Assembly: GCF_040954835.1 (NCBI RefSeq)
Contig: NC_090698.1
Span: 6,570,501 to 6,634,500 of the forward strand
Reading direction: 5' to 3'
DNA: 64,000 bases
From: Lepisosteus oculatus
Lineage: Eukaryota; Chordata; Actinopteri; Semionotiformes; Lepisosteidae
Of the stretch, positions 60,481 through 64,000 are shown piece by piece. Made by a program: the position numbers and the translations under genes. How positions within the stretch are numbered: the first letter of the stretch is position 1; every line of letters starts with the position of its first letter. The notes under the pieces are model-generated. The model made no database searches, was not told the origin of the DNA, and saw nothing but the letters and a program-made list of their open reading frames with translations.

Positions 60481-61539
60481 AAATAAATGAACAGATCAGA
60501 GCCATCTACGAAATGCAGTGGGTGCTGCTCTCTTATCAGCAGCATATGGGAAAGAGCTGGACTGCAGACGTGTTCCATCGCTGTAATACAGTGTGACCAC
60601 ACTGCTGTGTTCTTGTCACATTGTATCCAGAGCTGTGATAAATGTGCAGGAAGAGAGAGCAAAAGAGGGAGGGAGAGAGAGGGAGCAGCAGAGGGAGAGC
60701 AGGGAAGACAGGGAGGGAGAGAACGAGAGAGACAGGCATCGAAAAGGTTAACAGTGTGAGGCCACTTTCCCACAGTGAAACATGATCTGAGGACTCATAA
60801 CTCAGTAGAAAGAGGAAGGGAGGGAAGAAAGGGGATTGAGGGAGAAAGAACGCAGAAACAGAAGGAGGATTAAGGAGAAAGAGTGAGAGAAGTGAGGAAC
60901 AATACCTTGAGTTTTTGTCTCGGACCACAGACACTGGAACACACAGGGACACGCTATTACACACGTGTACGCCTGTTGTCTGCTTCCAAGTGACACCCAT
61001 TCCATTTGGATTTTCTCTTCCAATTTCTGCTTAAATGTAACCGCACATGGGATAATAGTAGATCCTAAACTGATAGTTTTGCCATTATCTTTTAAAGCTA
61101 GATTTAAAAGAAGATGCCATTTGGTTTATAAAAGTGGGTTCCACCGTGGGCACATTTCCACAGTATCTGTTTGTCAGAAGATCCTGTCTTTGCAAGGACA
61201 TATTTTCACACTCTGTATCTGTGTTGATAGTAAGATGGATAAATGCCCACAGACACTGACACACACTGGCACACAGACCTTGTTTGTAGTTGTTGCTTTA
61301 CCAAAATCAGCTGTTTCTGTGTCAGTGTGCATCAACAGCCGCTCTCCCACCCCGCCATCCGAAGAAATGCAGTGAAACGCAGTGCGTGGCTGTAGGACAG
61401 CTCATCGCATGGATGGCTTGGGCCTGGTCTGTTCTGGTTCTGCCTCGGCCTGGTTTGGTCTAGTTTGCCTTGTTTTTGTCCTGGTTGTGCCCTGGCCTGG
61501 TCTGTTTTTTTTTTCCTGGGTCTTCAGGATTTATCTTAC
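60481..61539. other. axl intron, nothing recognised
   Basis: GA-rich at 60645-60740 and 60800-60890. No exon or named repeat seen. Confidence 0.4.
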
Positions 61540-61655
61540 CTGTATAGAGCAGACATCGACAGGGTAGACCCCCCCGAAACCAGTCTCCCAGGAGATCTCC
61601 ATGCTGGAGTTACTGGCCGACACCTGCTGCAGCTTCTGAGGCTGAGCAGGAATAA
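61540..61655 (-). CDS. axl: axl exon: first half of FN3-1
   Basis: Encodes IPAQPQKLQQVSASNSSMEI and on to VDVCSIQ, containing the conserved FN3 tryptophan (EISWETG). The acceptor is TCTCCCCAG, and the donor is CAG|GTAAGA. 116 nt, entering phase 1 and leaving phase 0. Confidence 0.9.
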
Positions 61656-62308
61656 CTGGGGAGAGGGAGCCAAAGAGACAAAGAGAGAGTGAGTTACAGG
61701 TGTGCATTATCCCTTCTTCCAGCAGGTCCTACTTCAGCTGAGGCTGTGATAAGACATTATGGTGTGAGGGATTGAACTGTATGTTCTGCACACACCCACA
61801 AGTTGTCAAGAGATCTTAACCAAGCAAGGCGATGAACATCTGTCTTCAACCACGCATTGCCTGCTGACTGACAGAGTCTATTCATATGACTGGTGGTCCT
61901 AATGTGTGACTACTGAGTATTTTCTAGCCTTTGTTCCAATATCTAGGCTGCATCCTATATCCCAAATTGGATTTTACCATCTCAAGATCCTGGATTATAC
62001 GCTACAATCCAAGACTGCATCCTGGAGTGTGTTGTAATGTTCATGATATCACTCAACATTCTGGAATGTGCCCCACTATTTCATAATCTACCCCTATATT
62101 CAGAACGGGGCCCTGTGATCCTTATTCAAGAATATCCTGTCTTTTAGCACAATACTCTCCATACCTCTATATCTCAGACTGTACTCCAGTATCCCAGAAT
62201 GTACCCCATTATCTCAGACTGCATCTTTACACACTTAACTGTCTCCTAAACTCCCAGACTGCACTTCAATACACCGAACAGCACTAGTGAAACCAGTCTG
62301 TCCCCCAC
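61656..62308. other. axl intron, nothing recognised
   Basis: Degenerate CCAGAATG/CAGACTG-like imperfect repeats at 61990-62280; otherwise featureless. Confidence 0.35.
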
Positions 62309-62389
62309 CTGTCACAGTCCCCGAGGCTGAAGTCGCTACCCCTTTACGATTGTGGGCCTCACAGGAGAAACTGCTGGTCTTGTTGATGC
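62309..62389 (-). CDS. axl: axl exon: second part of Ig2
   Basis: Encodes INKTSSFSCEAHNRKGVAT and on to GTVT, the C-terminal half of the second Ig domain with its conserved cysteine. The acceptor is CTCTCCGCAG, and the donor is ACAG|GTGGGG, weaker than consensus. Phase 1 at both ends, 81 nt. It is the most 5' axl exon in the window; the next one upstream is not visible before 64000. Confidence 0.92.
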
Positions 62390-62751
62390 CTGCGGAGAGG
62401 GAGATCGAAAACAAGAGAGCGCGTGTCAGAGAGAGTGTGAGGAAACATTTGTAATCCAGTTCAGAGTAAATATTGGCCTTGAACAGTAATATCGTTTGTT
62501 TCCTGTCTCATCTTTGACAATTGCTTCACTGTAGCCAAGCCTGAACGGCCATGAACCCGGTCTTAATACTGATACCGTGTGAGAGGAGTGGGGCGTTTCT
62601 GTTGAGGGCTTAACCGCTAACTGTCGGAGAGAGACACTGCAGATGTCCGCCCAACTGTGTGTGATTCTACTTCACTGTATCAGTGTGTCTGTCTAAGAGA
62701 GCCACTGTATATAGCTTGCATTGGTTCAGTGCCTGGTGCACCACAAATTTA

Positions 62752-64000
62752 AGTCTCAATGTGTCAGTAAATCAGTGTGTGTCAGTACCCAGTGTGTCAG
62801 TAAATCAGTGTGTGTCAGTACCCAGTGTGTCAGTAAAGCAGTGTGTGTCAGTGCCCAGTGTGTCAGTATATCAGTGTGTGTCAGTGCCCAGTGTGTCAGT
62901 AAATCAGTGTGTGTCAGTACCCAGTGTGTCAGTAAAGCAGTGTGTGTCAGTGCCCAGTGTGTCAGTATATCAGTGTGTGTCAGTGCCCAGTGTGTCAGTA
63001 AATCAGTGTGTGTCAGTGCCCAGTGTGTCAGTATATCAGTGTGTGTCAGTGCCCAGTGTGTCAGTAAATCAGTGTGTGTCAGTGCCCAGTGTGTCAGTAT
63101 ATCAGTGTGTGTCAGTGCCCAGTGTGTCAGTAAATCAGTGTGTGTCAGTGCCCAGTGTGTCAGTATATCAGTGTGTGTCAGTGCCCAGTGTGTCAGTAAA
63201 TCAGTGTGTGTCAGTGCCCAGTGTGTCAGTAAATCAGTGTGTGTCAGTGCCCAGTGAGTCAGTATATCAGTGTGTGTCAGTGCCCAGTGTGTCAGTAAAT
63301 CAGTGTGTGTCAGTGCCCAGTGTGTCAGTATATCAGTGTGTGTCAGTGCCCAGTGTGTCAGTAAATCAGTGTGTGTCAGTGCCCAGTGTGTCAGTAAATC
63401 AGTGTGTGTCAGTGCCCAGTGTGTCAGTATATCAGTGTGTGTCAGTGCCCAGTGTGTCAGTATATCAGTGTGTGTCAGTGCCCAGTGTGTCAGTAAATCA
63501 GTGTGTGTCAATGCCCAGTGTGTCAGTATATCAGTGTGTGTCAGTGCCCAGTGTGTCAGTAAATCAGTGTGTGTCAGTGCCCAGTGCGTCAGTATATCAG
63601 TGTGTGTCAGTGCCCAGTGTGTCAGTAAAGCAGTGTGTGTCAGTGCCCAGTGTGTCAGTAAATCAGTGTGTGTCAGTGCCCAGTGTGTCAGTATATCAGT
63701 GTGTGTCAGTGCCCAGTGTGTCAGTATATCAGTGTGTGTCAGTGCCCAGTGTGTCAGTAAAGCAGTGTGTGTCAGTGCCCAGTGTGTCAGTAAATCAGTG
63801 TGTGTCAGTGCCCAGTGTGTCAGTATATCAGTGTGTGTCAGTGCCCAGTGTGTCAGTAAAGCAGTGTGTGTCAGTGCCCAGTGTGTCAGTAAATCAGTGT
63901 GTGTCAGTGCCCAGTGTGTCAGTATATCAGTGTGTGTCAGTGCCCAGTGTGTCAGTAAATCAGTGTGTGTCAGTACCCAGTGTGTCAGTAAATCAGTGTG
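62752..64000. repeat. 33-bp minisatellite running off the window end
   Basis: About 38 copies of a 33-bp unit made of CAGTGTGTCAGTAAATCAGT and GTGTGTCAGTGCC. A three-base slot alternates AAA T, TAT A and AAA G, so many stretches behave as a 66-bp dimer. It lies in the axl intron upstream of the Ig2 exon and continues past 64000. Open frames here are repeat artefacts. Confidence 0.96.

Larger units (their letters stand above)
36248..62389 (-). other. axl: axl receptor tyrosine kinase gene, 5' end outside the window
   Basis: TAM-family receptor tyrosine kinase, a single-pass plasma-membrane protein. Known family members bind GAS6, clear apoptotic cells and damp innate immunity. Sixteen minus-strand exons sum to 2159 nt and join in phase to 718 residues: end of Ig2, two FN3 domains, membrane segment, kinase and tail. 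Kinase marks are the glycine loop GEGEFGSV, VAVK lysine, [11 protein letters not shown], activation loop [12 protein letters not shown] and the TAM signature KWIAIES. AXL rather than TYRO3 or MERTK is indicated by INKTSSFSCEAHN, the activation loop, the docking sites DILYVNM and AEVHQPGRYVLCP, and the juxtamembrane [18 protein letters not shown]. Signal peptide, Ig1 and the start of Ig2 must lie beyond 64000. Introns carry five tandem arrays and several mobile-element fragments. Confidence 0.95.

Noticed and set aside
36248..62389. Calling the kinase gene tyro3 or mertk
   Set aside because: The YVNM and AEVHxxGRYVLCP tail motifs, FSWxWWYV membrane start and [18 protein letters not shown] juxtamembrane sequence fit AXL. 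The QRLL tail alone is not enough to favour TYRO3.
62721..63511. 178- and 251-residue frames of short peptide repeats
   Set aside because: 33-bp array artefact. The array lies in an axl intron.

Overview
The window is vertebrate nuclear DNA, most probably from a ray-finned fish. The evidence is intron-rich genes, a 5S rRNA-derived SINE (SINE3-like), tRNA-derived SINEs, CR1-like LINE fragments, a Penelope-like remnant, and many minisatellites. The CR1-like fragments resemble repeats I associate with early-branching ray-finned fishes such as gar, bowfin or sturgeon, but the species is an inference. There are no bacterial-style genes, operons or CRISPR loci.

Two protein-coding genes can be supported, both on the minus strand. 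(1) crx (otx5), a K50 paired-type homeobox gene: three coding exons at 9113-9017, 3251-3100 and 1432-800 join in phase to 293 codons plus stop. (2) axl, a TAM-family receptor tyrosine kinase: its 5' part (signal peptide, Ig1, first part of Ig2) lies beyond base 64000. Sixteen exons between 62389 and 36248, including a 24-nt microexon, join in phase to 718 residues from the end of Ig2 through both FN3 domains, the membrane segment, the kinase and the C-terminal tail. Every junction was read by hand, and all exon phases match.

Layout: 1-799, crx 3' UTR and flank; 800-9113, crx coding region, whose intron 2 is mostly two tandem arrays; 9114-about 19500, upstream crx region with CpG-rich patches, AT microsatellites and a possible distal 5' exon; 20-36 kb, intergenic DNA with a 3.1-kb CT-rich satellite, two smaller arrays, inverted SINE3 copies and a 111-bp perfect palindrome; 36.2-64 kb, axl with array- and transposon-filled introns.

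The most interesting points are: the in-phase 24-nt axl exon, placed where mammalian AXL has its alternative 27-nt exon; three axl 3' splice sites whose upstream sequence is a tandem array; direct crx-axl neighbourhood, which fits an ancient OTX-TAM linkage; the palindrome; and the 453-bp duplicated block inside the satellite. I found no convincing new multi-gene system. Most of the long open frames here are tandem repeats whose units lack stops.
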